NCBI GenBank assembly: GCA_965220095.1
Contig: OZ244805.1
Location: 434,001 to 498,000, forward strand
DNA from: Bin87 sp965220095
Lineage (GTDB): Bacteria > Chloroflexota > Dehalococcoidia > Lucifugimonadales > UBA3495
Length of the DNA: 64,000 bases
Reading direction: 5' to 3'
Under the pieces are notes generated by a model, which was not told the origin of the DNA, did no database searches, and saw only the letters and a list, made by a program, of their open reading frames with translations. Below are positions 50,499-59,410 of this stretch, piece by piece (position 1 is the first letter of the stretch; the number at the start of each line of letters is the position of its first letter). Both the position numbers and the translations under genes were made by a program.

Positions 50499-51827
50499 AT
50501 GGAAATCGGCAGCCTGGTTTACGACCGGCCCGACGAGGCCAAGTTCAAGGTGCACCGTTCCAGTATGGTGTCGCCGGAGATTTACGAGCTGGAACAGCGC
50601 CGAATTTTCGACCGTTGCTGGCTGTATCTGGGCCACGAATCCGAGGTCGCCAACGCGGGCGATTACGTTCGTCGGGTGGTGGCGGACCGCCCGTTGTTCT
50701 TCGCGCGCAACCGGGACGGCGAACTCCAGGTGTTCCACAACACCTGCCCCCACCGCGGCGCCCTCATCTGCCGCACCGACCAGGGCAATGCCCAGGTATT
50801 CCAGTGTTTCTACCACGCCTGGAGCTTCAACACTTCCGGAGAGCTGATCGGGATGCCCGATATTGAAGGCTACGGCTCGGATTTCGACCGCGCCGAGCTG
50901 GGCCTGCGGTCGCCGCGCTACGACAGCTACCGGGGTTTCATCTTCGTTTGCTTCGACGAGGAAACGGTGTCGCTGCGGGAGTATCTGGCTGGCGCCGCCG
51001 AATATCTCGACCTGGTGGCCGACCAGGCCGTCCACGGGATGCAGGTGATTGCGGGGTCCAACCGGTACACCATCAAGGCCAACTGGAAGTTGCTGGCCGA
51101 AAACAGCATCGACGGCTACCACGCCATCCCCACGCATCAGACTTACTTCGATTACATGGCCCACGGCGGCGCGACCATGATTACCGACCGCAAGGGTTTT
51201 GGGCGCGCCCTGGGCAACGGCCACGCAGTCATCGAAAATGACTCAGTATATGGGCGGCCAATCGCGATGTGGCATCCCTACTTCGGCGAAGCGGCCCGCC
51301 CGGAGATACAGGGCATCAAGGACGACCTGATCGCTCGCTTCGGTCGCACCAAGGCGCTGCGGATGTGCGAAAAGACCCGCAACCTCCTCGTCTTCCCCAA
51401 CCTCATCATCAACGACATCATGGCCGTTACGATCCGGGTGTTCCAGCCCACGGGCCCCGCCGGCATGGACGTTACCGCCTGGGAGATGGCGCCGGCCGGC
51501 GAGACCGGCAGCCTGCTGCGCCGCCGCCTGGACTCCTTCCTGACCTTCCTGGGGCCCGGCGGTTTCGCCACGCCCGATGACACCGAGGCGCTGGAATCAT
51601 GCCAGCAGGGGTTCAGCTCCGGCGGCGTCGAATGGTCCGACCTGTCGCGCGGCATGACCCGCTCACCCCGGGGCAATGACGAGTTGCAGATGCGCACCTT
51701 CTGGCGGCGCTGGCAATCGCTGGTAGCGGGTCAACCCTACATCGAGCAATACGAACGCGGCTTAACCCCCGGCGAAATCCCGGAGGTAGCCCCGTCCCCA
51801 GAAATAACCGCCTCCGCCGACGACTGA
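50499..51827 (+). CDS. Rieske 2Fe-2S aromatic-ring-hydroxylating oxygenase, large subunit
   Basis: 442 residues from the ATG at 50499 with GGAGG 9 bases upstream. The Rieske cluster motif is C83-P-H85 and C103-x-x-H106 (NTCPHRGALI; FQCFYHAW). The mononuclear iron site is in LLAENSIDGYHAIPTHQTYF, with H208 and H213 and the bridging D205. The small subunit follows 133 bases downstream, so the pair forms an alpha-beta terminal oxygenase of the benzoate/biphenyl dioxygenase type. No ferredoxin or reductase gene is adjacent. Confidence 0.93.
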   Translation: MEIGSLVYDRPDEAKFKVHRSSMVSPEIYELEQRRIFDRCWLYLGHESEVANAGDYVRRVVADRPLFFARNRDGELQVFHNTCPHRGALICRTDQGNAQVFQCFYHAWSFNTSGELIGMPDIEGYGSDFDRAELGLRSPRYDSYRGFIFVCFDEETVSLREYLAGAAEYLDLVADQAVHGMQVIAGSNRYTIKANWKLLAENSIDGYHAIPTHQTYFDYMAHGGATMITDRKGFGRALGNGHAVIENDSVYGRPIAMWHPYFGEAARPEIQGIKDDLIARFGRTKALRMCEKTRNLLVFPNLIINDIMAVTIRVFQPTGPAGMDVTAWEMAPAGETGSLLRRRLDSFLTFLGPGGFATPDDTEALESCQQGFSSGGVEWSDLSRGMTRSPRGNDELQMRTFWRRWQSLVAGQPYIEQYERGLTPGEIPEVAPSPEITASADD

Positions 51828-51902
51828 TCTTCGTCTCTGCAACTAATACTCGTCTCTGCAACTAGTCCTCGTCTCTCGAACCAATCGTCGTCTCTCGATG
51901 GG
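51827..51902 (+). repeat. Four 19-bp imperfect tandem repeats between oxygenase subunit genes
   Basis: Units at 51827, 51846, 51865 and 51884 share the core TCGTCTCT; the first two read ATCTTCGTCTCTGCAACTA and ATACTCGTCTCTGCAACTA, and later ones drift. They start at the last base of the large-subunit stop codon. Possible roles are regulator binding or translational spacing; none is demonstrated. Confidence 0.75.
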
Positions 51903-51960
51903 AGAGGATCCGGCCGTGGGTGAAAACCAGGCCCTCCGTCATTGTAAGGAGCAACCCAAC

Positions 51961-52503
51961 ATGGTCTCCGAACTCACACCATCGTTTCCGGCCCCGGTCG
52001 TGGGTCTGCCCGCCAGCGCCGAAACGCTGCTGCTGCAGCACGAGGTCGAACAGCTGCTGTACCAGGAAGCCCGTATCCTGGACGACTGGAACCTGGACGC
52101 TTGGTTGACGCTGTACACCGCCGATGCCCGCTACATTGTGCCGACCACCGACCTGCCCGATGCGGACCCTGAAACTCAGATGGTGTTTATCGACGACGAT
52201 TATTCTCGCATGGTGGGCCGGGTGGGACGCCTGAAGAGCCGCCACGCGCACCGCGAATATCCCTGGTCGCGAACGCGCCGGTTCATCGGCAACGTCATGG
52301 TTACCGAGGTGGACGGCGACGAGATTGCGGCCACGGCATCGGTGGCGGTCTGGCGCTTCCGTGCCGGTGAGTCGGCGCCCTACGTGGGTCGCTATGATGT
52401 GCGGATGCGCCGCATCGACGGGGCGCTGCGGCTGTGCTACAAACGTGCCACGCTTGATCAGGAGTCCCTGTCCGACCACGGCGCCCTCAGCATCATCTTC
52501 TAA
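51961..52503 (+). CDS. Aromatic-ring-hydroxylating oxygenase, small subunit
   Basis: 180 residues from the ATG at 51961 (AAGGAG site); the frame upstream is not conserved. QLLYQEARILDDWNLDAWLTLYTADARYIVPTT is the characteristic cystatin-like fold entry of beta subunits, followed by MVFIDDDYSRMVGRVGRLKS and RTRRFIGNVMV. The beta subunit is structural and influences substrate range. Partner of the Rieske large subunit immediately upstream. Confidence 0.92.
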   Translation: MVSELTPSFPAPVVGLPASAETLLLQHEVEQLLYQEARILDDWNLDAWLTLYTADARYIVPTTDLPDADPETQMVFIDDDYSRMVGRVGRLKSRHAHREYPWSRTRRFIGNVMVTEVDGDEIAATASVAVWRFRAGESAPYVGRYDVRMRRIDGALRLCYKRATLDQESLSDHGALSIIF

Positions 52504-52538
52504 ACCACGCCCGTTGTGCTGGAGGCGAGAACCAGACT

Positions 52539-52562
52539 CCCCTCTTCCTCGATGTGAGAGGG
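52539..52562. repeat. Imperfect CCCTCT palindrome after the small-subunit gene
   Basis: CCCCTCTTCCTC and GTGAGAGGG flank a short loop, then CCGGGGTGAGGGTG. It is a diverged member of the short palindrome family, located 36 bases after the stop. Confidence 0.45.
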
Positions 52563-52644
52563 CCGGGGTGAGGGTGACATCTCTCACACCACCAACCGGC
52601 GCGTGGTATCATCAGCGCCGAATCCAAACGCACAGGACACCGCC

Positions 52645-53106
52645 ATGACCACCCCCAACAACATCTTTGACGCCGCGCAACGGGACCTGCTCAGGGCGGC
52701 GCTGAACCGCATCGTGCCGGCGAGGGGCGAAATGCCCGGCGCCGGCGACCTGGGGGTGGGAGCGTTTGTAGAGGGAGTGGCGGCCGCAAGCGGAAAGCTG
52801 CGCCGCGCATTTCTCGATGGTCTGGTGCAGATTGAGCTGGCCGCCCAACAGCGCGGCGGGTCCTTTATCTCGCTGTCGCCGCAGGCGCAAAGCGAATCAT
52901 TGCAGGCCATCGAAGCCGAACAGTCCGAATTCTTCCAGGCGTTGGTAACGCAAACCTATCGCGGTTACTACACCAACGAAACGGTGTTCGATCTGCTCAA
53001 ATACCGCGCGTCCAACCGGGCCGACTACAACCCCAACCCTCTGGACGAATCCCTGCTGGAGCCGGTTCGCCAGCGCGGGCAAATGTGGACTCAACCGACC
53101 AACTGA
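52645..53106 (+). CDS. Gluconate 2-dehydrogenase subunit 3-like protein
   Basis: 153 residues. FDAAQRDLLRAALNRIVPARGEMPGAGDLGV is the conserved start of the family (the helix followed by a P-x-x-x-x-P-G turn), and FFQALVTQTYRGYYTNETVFDLL with NPNPLDESLLEPVRQRG is the end. In the known complex this small subunit accompanies a GMC-type flavoprotein and a cytochrome; neither is adjacent. No Tat signal is seen. It may serve a dehydrogenase encoded elsewhere. Confidence 0.78.
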   Translation: MTTPNNIFDAAQRDLLRAALNRIVPARGEMPGAGDLGVGAFVEGVAAASGKLRRAFLDGLVQIELAAQQRGGSFISLSPQAQSESLQAIEAEQSEFFQALVTQTYRGYYTNETVFDLLKYRASNRADYNPNPLDESLLEPVRQRGQMWTQPTN

Positions 53107-53118
53107 CCGCGTTTCCGG

Positions 53119-54096
53119 TTACGCTGCCAGCGGTAGCGTCAGTTGGGTCGGAGATTCCGGTGGCGCATCGGCGGTAGTTTCGGTGGCTGCCGTTTGCATG
53201 ACGCCAGTAAACCCGGGCAAACCGGCTGACTGCAAACCCCTGATGGACGGCATCCGAGGCAACTCCCAGCGCAGGCGCGCGTCATCCACCAAACCCAGCA
53301 CTGCGTTGGTGTAGTCCCGAGGCGCGTGTTCACTCCGGTACAAACGAGCGTACCCCGGCGCGAGGTGCGGGTAAGATTCCCGGATTAGCGGCATAAACCA
53401 TTCCCGGCTGCCGGGGCGCAGAAACAGCAGGTTGCCGGACAGGAACTGGGCTCGATGCCCCGCAGCTGCTGCAACCAGAGCGTCAATGCTGGCGGAGGTG
53501 TCGGACAGGCCCGGCAGCAGGGGGGCGGCCAGCACACCCGCGGCAATCCCGTGCTCAACCAGGTACTGCATAGCCTCCAGCCGGGCCATCGGATGCGGCG
53601 CTCCCGGCTCGGTCTGACGCCAAACCGTCTCGTCGATGGTGCCCACGCTGAATACCACCTGCACGCCGGCCACGTCATTCAGGCGACGCAGCACGTCCAC
53701 GTCCCGACGCACCAACGTCCCCTTGGTGGTTATGGACGCCGGGTTGCGAAACTCGGCCAGCACTTCCAGAATCTGCCGGGTCAGCTGGTACTGGGCTTCC
53801 GCCGGTTCGTAAGGGTCGGATGCGGTGCCGATCGCGATGGCCTCGTTGGCCCACTTTGGGCGGGACAATTCGCGCCGCAGGACGGCGGGGGCGTTGACCT
53901 TGGCAAATATTTGGCGGTCGAAGTCCGCGCCGGCATCCATCCCCCAATACTGGTGAGTGGAGCGGGCATAGCAATAACGGCAGGCGTGGCGGCAACCCCG
54001 GTACGGATTTATGGTCCATTGGAACGGAAAATCCGGGGCGTTGACGTGGTTGATGATGGATTTGCACTGGATTTCGGTAACTTCGGCAGCAGCCAT
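53119..54096 (-). CDS. SPL-type radical SAM protein
   Basis: 325 residues with a GGAGG site before the ATG. The radical SAM cluster motif is C-x3-C-x2-C in NPYRGCRHACRYCYAR near residue 33, followed by DFDRQIFAKVNAP, AIGTASDPYEPAEAQYQLTR and STITTKGTLVRRDVDVL-like segments. These define the Rv2578c/SplB-like group, related to spore photoproduct lyase but widespread in non-sporulating bacteria and without assigned substrate. An additional C-terminal region follows PHLAPGYARLY. It is transcribed toward the gluconate dehydrogenase-like gene. Confidence 0.88.
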   Translation of the reverse strand: MAAAEVTEIQCKSIINHVNAPDFPFQWTINPYRGCRHACRYCYARSTHQYWGMDAGADFDRQIFAKVNAPAVLRRELSRPKWANEAIAIGTASDPYEPAEAQYQLTRQILEVLAEFRNPASITTKGTLVRRDVDVLRRLNDVAGVQVVFSVGTIDETVWRQTEPGAPHPMARLEAMQYLVEHGIAAGVLAAPLLPGLSDTSASIDALVAAAAGHRAQFLSGNLLFLRPGSREWFMPLIRESYPHLAPGYARLYRSEHAPRDYTNAVLGLVDDARLRWELPRMPSIRGLQSAGLPGFTGVMQTAATETTADAPPESPTQLTLPLAA

Positions 54097-54228
54097 CGGT
54101 GGTCCTCCGGCACGATTCGGCGCACGTGAGCGCCGGGTGTCAAACGTATGTTCTACAAACTCGCCATTATTGTAGACCGCCCGTTCTATGGAGTCAACCG
54201 CCCGTAGTCACTGACCAGGGCCTTTCGA

Positions 54229-55365
54229 TTATTGAACGGTAGCACCGATGAGGGCCAAGGATTGAGCGGGGTGGACGGCGTGGCGGCGTAAGGCAGCGGC
54301 GATATCGGGTTCACCGGCCAATCTGAAGAGGCTGATGGTCAAGTTACGCAGGGCCGCCATGATTTGGGGAGCGGCCCCGGTTCTCACTTGAGAGCGGCCT
54401 TCATCCAGGGCCACATCCCGCAGGGTCATATCCCGTACCCGGTGGATGCGATTTTCGATACCCCAGTGTCCCCGCCACCGGGCGATGAGCCGATGCGGGC
54501 TGGCCTGCTGGGGTGGCAGGCTGGTAACGGCATAGGCCAACTCTCGCCGGGTCTTTCCTCTGGTGGGGACGGTTGGTGGTGACGGTGCGTTCCAAGCGGC
54601 ACACCTGGGCCAGATGTGGCCAGTCGGTGTAGCCGACCAACAGGTCGGCGGCCCACAGCCGTCGCCGTTCCACCCGGCCACCGTGCTGGCTGGTTGGGGT
54701 GGCGTGGGGAGCGCCAGCGGGTTCCGCCTCCCAAATGGCGCTGATGTCCTGTTTCGCTGATGTCCTGTTTCAAGGTTGGTTGATTGTCTTTGACCGCGCA
54801 GCAGTAGTGCCACCCTGAGCTACGATCTGTTGGCACACCTTCCGTTGGGTAAACTGGGCATCACCGGTAACCGCTCGACCCGCCAGATCCAGTTCTCAAG
54901 CAGGCCGGGTATGGCGTCCAACTCATTCTGCTTCTCCCCTACCGCCTGCTGTCCCACCACAATGCCTGATTGCTGGGCGTAGGCCGCCACCAGATGCGCG
55001 CCGGGCAACTGCCGACCGTGCAAACCCCGCCACCGCTTCCCGTCGATGGCCACCGCTTCCCCATCTTGCAGACCCCGCTCTTGCGGCCATTTTCCCAGGG
55101 CCTTCTCGAAGGCATCCCGGTCCAGGCGGCTAAACACCTGATGCAGCGTAGACACACACGGAGTACGCTCCCGGGTAAAGCCCAACCCCTCAGAAACCGA
55201 CCGCCCCTGGTCTCGACCCCACTGGCTGATGGCATACAAACTGCGCGCTCCGCACAGCATGGCGCATACCGCCAACCCCAAGGTAGCACCCAAAGGATGG
55301 CGCTTCCCATGACCACTGCGGGGGTCGGGCACCCTAGCCAACGCCTCCAGCAAAGACTCCTCCAC
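54229..55365 (-). pseudogene. ISAs1-family transposase, frameshifted
   Basis: The N-terminal half (55365-54820) begins LLEALARVPDPRSGHGKRHPL and contains ISQWGRDQG, STLHQVFSRLD and VAIDGKRWRG, the ISAs1 (YhcC-type DDE) hallmarks with the first Asp in AIDGK. It runs out of frame after GLLENWIW. A short second frame gives WHYCCAVKDNQPTLKQDI, and a third (to 54229) gives IARWRGHWGIENRIHRVRDMTLRDVALDE with the catalytic Glu region. At least two frameshifts separate them, so it is inactive. Confidence 0.85.
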
Positions 55366-55698
55366 ACGCCTTCAACCAGCTTCTACCATCACTCCCCTCC
55401 CCTAAGCTCAGCTTTACCCCGAATCCACCGAAGCGAGAGGTCCGTGTCGTTGACACAAGGGATGATGGGTAAGGGAAGGCGAACGGGCCCAGCCAGATCC
55501 CAATAGATGGGGATGAGGGCGGCGTGAGGGCAGCCACATCGGCACGCTGATGGCGGCCGTGCGGCCATGGCGGGCGGAATTCGACAGGCGGTAGGCCGGC
55601 AGTGCCCCTCGCGGACCGAGTTGGTGCGAGTTGGCGGGGACGTTCAGTTGGCCGGATGGCGGGTCAGACCTCCGTCGGCGTTGACACCAGCGGTGCCG

Positions 55699-56198
55699 TC
55701 AGGCCGGAAATGGCAGGGCTCGCAATCGAGCGAGAGCGCGACTGAAATGGGTTTCCCAGGGCCAACGCGGTGGCAGCTGCAAAGTGAGGCGGCGCGCCGA
55801 GCGGGTGAGGCGTCCGGCGATAGAGAAGAAGCGCCGCCGGAGGGTCTTGGTGGTTACGATCTGCTCACCCAGACCGAGCCGCGCCGTCCAGCGAGCGAGG
55901 TTATGCGCCATCACCTGGACGGCCAGCCAGGCGCCGTTGGCGGGAAAGCGGCCAGAGGGGAGATGGTTCAGTCCAACGCCGGACTTGAGGTCGCGAATGG
56001 CGTTCTCGATCTCGGCGTGGCGGCGATGGTCGGCCGCCAGTGCCAGGGTATCGCCGTCCCGGTCGGTGATGCAGGCGTGATAGCTGTAGGTGGCGAAGAG
56101 GGCCAGTTGGGAACCGGGCGTGGGCTGCACCCGCCGGACGATGAGCCGCACCGGCGCGGCGTCGGGCCAGTCTGGAAGGGAGTGCTGGAAAGGGGGTG
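55699..56198 (-). pseudogene. IS1380 transposase, C-terminal half
   Basis: Reads SYHACITDRDGDTLALAADHRRHAEIENAIRDLKSGVGLNHLPSGRF then AVQVMAHNLARWTARLGLG and ends ALARLRALPFPA. The E-x-x-I-R-D-L-K-x-G-x-G-L-x-H segment with the third catalytic Glu is the IS1380 signature. The frame is cut at the insertion site of the IS1182 sequence at about 56198. Confidence 0.85.
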
Positions 56199-56526
56199 CT
56201 GGAAGGGCTGGCGGTTCAAGCGGTGGACGGGACGAAAGTGGCGGCCAACGCCACCAGGGATAGAACATACGACGCCGCAAGAGGGCGCCGCTTGCTGGAT
56301 CGGCTGGAGCAAGCATTAGAGGACCCGGAGGCGCAGAACGAAGGGGGAGCGGATGCCCCCGCCGTCCATCTGCCGGAAGAGCTGGCCGACCAGAGAGCCT
56401 TGAGAGAACCGGTGCGGCAGGCGATGGACGACCTGGCGAGCCGGGAAGGTCCCAAGCACATCAACCTGACCGACCAGGATGCTCGCCTCATGAAGACACG
56501 GCGCGGCATCGTGCCCGGCTACAACG

Positions 56527-56581
56527 CCCAATCCATGCCCAATCCATGCCCAATCCATGCCCAATCCATGCCCAATCCATG
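56527..56581 (+). repeat. Five tandem copies of an 11-bp unit inside the IS1182 transposase
   Basis: CCCAATCCATG is repeated exactly five times. Reducing it to one copy (or four) restores the reading frame GYNAQSM-VSPIEVDDEAS. Copy 2 of the same IS (63272-63293, opposite strand) has two units. Confidence 0.92.
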
Positions 56582-57108
56582 GTCTCACCAATAGAGGTGG
56601 ATGATGAAGCCTCCGGGATGCTGATCACCGCGGTTGACGTGGTCGATGAACCGACCGACTACGGCCAGTTTACCCCGCTGCCGGGGCAGGCCGAGGAGAC
56701 GACGGATACCAGAGCGTGCCTGACCCTGGCTGACGCCGGTTATTACTCGGGGAGCAACCTGTCAGAGTGCGCTGGCCGGGGGCCGGCGGTGGCGATGCCA
56801 GAGACATCACCGCGACAGTCTCGAGATCATCCGTACCACAAGGATCCGTACCACAAGGATCGGTTCGCCAACGATGAGAGCAGCGACAGTTTCAGGTGTC
56901 CCCAGGGCAAGGCGCTCCCCTTCGACCGTATCCGCATCCCCCCCAATGGAGTCCATTACCGGTTTTACCGGGCGCCCGGAGCCGTCTGCCGAGCGTGCCC
57001 TGCCTTTGGCGTGTGCACGAAGAGCAAGGATGGCCGCAACGCAACCGTTGGGCCGTACGACGCGGCCCTGCGGCGCCACCGCGCTTGGATGGCCACCGCG
57101 GCAGCTAA

Positions 57109-57991
57109 GAGGGCGTGTGACAAATAGGTTCAGGAGGGCTGGAGCCGTTTGAGCATCAGGTGGACCATGGCGATATGCACCCAGGCTTCGCTGCTCTCCG
57201 TGCGCTCCTCATAGTCTTTGCTGAGCCGTCGGCATCGACTGAGCCAGGCCAGGGTGCGTTCCACCACCCACCGGCGGGGCAACACCTCGAAGTGATGGCT
57301 ATCCGGTTTCCGACGTACCACGGTCAGCAGCCATCCACCAGTGGCCCAAGCCCAGGCCACCAATTGACCAGCGTAGCCAGCATCGGCCCAGATCACCCGC
57401 AATCTGGGAAACCGACCCAACAGTTTGGCCAACACCAGCCTGGCGCCGTCCCGGTCCTGAATGCTGGCAGCATGCACCACCACGGCCAGGAGCAATCCCA
57501 TGGTGTCCACTACAATGTGCCGCTTGCGTCCGGCAACCCGTTTACCCGCGTCATAGCCCCGCGGCCCCCTTTTTCAGTGGTCTTTACTGACTGGCTGTCG
57601 ATGATGGCTGCGCTGGGCGTGGCCTCCCGGCCCGCAGCTTCCCGAACTCGGGCCCGCAACGTCTCCTCAACCCGTTCCCAAGTCCCGTCATCCCGCCACT
57701 TCCGAAAATACCACCAGACCGTGCCCCAAGGTGGCAGGTCATGGGGCATCAGCCGCCAGGGTATGCCGCCGCGCAGCACGTACAGAATGCCGTTGACCAC
57801 CTCCCGCAGGTCCGTGGTTCTGGGATGGCCTCTGGTGGTGTCAGGCGGCAGGAGGGGAGCTAATTCCTCCCACTGGGCGTCGGTCAAATCGCTGGGATAA
57901 GGTTTTCTACTCATGCCCCCAGGGTAACCAGCACCTCTCCCACACCCCAAGAACCCGAGGGTGCATATTTGGCCCATTGTCACACGCCCTC
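57109..57991 (-). mobile_element. IS5-family insertion sequence, 883 bp, inserted in IS1182 copy 1
   Basis: Inverted repeats GAGGGCGTGTGACAA (57109-57123) and its complement (57977-57991), 15 bp perfect. Target duplication TAA at 57106-57108 and 57992-57994. Excising it rejoins AAA-K-AAYQLRKQ of the IS1182 transposase, which matches copy 2. Only about half related to the IS at 31.4 kb, with different ends. Confidence 0.93.
57130..57914 (-). CDS. IS5-family transposase, two frames joined by frameshift
   Basis: The first frame from the ATG at 57914 reads PSDLTDAQWEELAPLLPPD, VVNGILYVLRGGIPWRLMPHDLPPWGTVWWYFRKW and AIIDSQSVKTTEKGG (first catalytic Asp). The second reads RGYDAGKRVAGRKRHIVVDTMGLLL, RVIWADAGYAG (second Asp) and RRWVVERTLAWLSRCRRLSKDYE with the Glu. 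The join is at AAAAAGGGGG (complement at 57565-57574), a slippery run; a shift there fuses the frames into about 261 residues. Catalytic residues are intact, so it is potentially active. Confidence 0.86.
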
Positions 57992-58401
57992 TAAAGCGGC
58001 GTACCAGCTGAGGAAGCAACCGGTCGAGCCGGTGTTCGGGATTATCAAGGAGCAACAAGCGGGCCGGAGGTTCCTCTTGCGAGGTCTGGCAAACGTGGCG
58101 GCCGAGTGGACCGTATTGGCCACGGCGTTCAACCTGAGAACCCTTTGGCGAGTGTGGCGCTCCCGCGTCTGCGGCCACGTATTTGGCGGTCGCCATGTCC
58201 CGCAGCACGGCCCCCAGAGCCTCATCGCGCTTCCTGAATCGTGTCGATGACACGTGTCCAGCCTCACTGTTCGACCTCACTGTTCGACCTATCCCCGATC
58301 TCGGGCCAGTCATCGGGCCAGTCATGGGTAGGTCAAGGCGCGGCTATCGACCTCTCAACCCTTCCAATGCCTCATTCTCCCTCACCTATTGGGACAGGCT
58401 C

Positions 58402-59369
58402 TGTAGGTGGCCTCCGCCACAGCGGCGGTGCCGTCCATCCAGTAGGGTATGGGCGTCCAGTCCGTCTCGGGTATGGCCTCGATGAGATTGCGCAGGCGGG
58501 CGTGCTGGCGGATGGTGATGGAGCAGTGGACATCCATCTTGCGGCAGACGGATACCACGCCATGAGTGTAGAAGCCGCGGTCGGCCCGCACCGTGAGTTG
58601 CCCGGTGGCCCCGGCGTAGCGCACCCGCCCCACCGTCTCCCGCAGGAAGTGGGCGGCGCCGCGGGCGGTGTTGGCGCGGCCCGCGCGCAGCCGCGACATC
58701 AGCACGTCGCCGGTGTAGCCATGGTGGCGTGCGCCCTCCTTGGCCAGACCGTAGCAACATTATGCCCGTGTCCGGCCCGTGCAGAGGCGACTAACTGGGT
58801 CCAGTTAGTGGGGAGGTCGCGCAGATGGTGGAGTCCAGGTCGATGGTCAGGGGCCCGTCACCGGGTCCAGCCCCAGCAGCCCAGGCCCGGGCCAGCAGCT
58901 CCCGGCTGACCCGATCCAACTGGCGGACCTGGCCCCACCGGAAGCTGCGCAGGAAGGTACCCAGGCAGGTCCCCAGGGTGGATGGCGCCTTGACCACGCA
59001 GCCGAGAGTGCCGGCCGTCCTGCCGGTGCGCAACACGTCGGCGTCGTCGATGCAGTCGCCGCCAGCCAGCGCGGAGGCCACCAGGGTCAGCATCTTTTCT
59101 CCCGTGTTCGCCCGGCCCAGGGCATTGCCCAGGTCGAGGCGCTTCTCTAGCAGTTGGGGCAAGCCGAGATGCAGGGCCAGCGTGGCTGGCAGGATCAGCC
59201 CGGCATTGTTGACCAGGCGGTGGTCGTCAAAGGCGACGTGGATGCGGTCGGGGTGGTTATCTGATAGCATCTTTTGGGTGCTCCTGGCTTGGGGACGGTT
59301 TTGTGTTACAAAAGCCATTATCCCCGATGGATCGGAGCACTTTCGTACCCCTTCAGCACACCGCGACAC
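58402..59369 (-). pseudogene. IS1380 transposase, N-terminal half, frameshifted
   Basis: From the right: IHVAFDDHRLVNNAGLILPATLALHLG, GEKMLTLVASALAGGDCIDDADVLRTG and LTIDLDSTICATSP (first catalytic Asp in DLDSTI). The frame then breaks near 58790 and resumes in another as VLMSRLRAGRANTARGAAHFL, LTVRADRGFY (second Asp) and YWMDGTAAVAEATY, cut at the IS1182 insertion. Inactive. Confidence 0.85.
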
Positions 59370-59410
59370 TCATCTTTTCGGTGGATTGGGGCTAATAATG
59401 AGAGTCTGAA

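Larger units (their letters stand above)
56199..58250 (+). pseudogene. IS1182-family transposase, truncated, frameshifted and interrupted
   Basis: Segments in order: VQAVDGTKVAANATRDRTYD; KHINLTDQDARLMKTRRGIVPGYNAQ (the DDE-fold core of IS1182 transposases); a frameshift at an 11-bp repeat run (56527-56581); ACLTLADAGYYSGSNL and YRAPGAVCRACPAFGVCTKS; then, past the IS5 element, AYQLRKQPVEPVFGIIKEQ and FLLRGLANVAAEWTVLATAFNLRTLWR ending at 58250. Not functional. Confidence 0.85.
56199..58401 (+). mobile_element. IS1182-family element, copy 1, 5'-truncated and interrupted by IS5
   Basis: The right end is CTATTGGGACAGGCTC at 58386-58401, followed by TGTA of the host IS1380. The left end is missing: sequence begins inside the transposase (GLAVQAVDGTKVAANATRDRTYD) directly at the IS1380 insertion point. 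The IS5 element occupies 57109-57991. Compared with copy 2 at 62339, more than 400 bases of the 5' part are deleted. Confidence 0.82.
55417..59392 (-). mobile_element. IS1380-family element, disrupted by an IS1182 element that itself carries an IS5 element
   Basis: The left end CCCCGAATCCACCGAAG (55417) and right end, reading CCCCAATCCACCGAAAAG on the minus strand (to 59392), are imperfect inverted repeats. The transposase reads leftward: N-terminal part at 58402-59369, C-terminal part at 55699-56198, separated by IS1182 sequence. The 280 bases at 55417-55698 are the non-coding end. No matching target duplication is obvious. Confidence 0.8.
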
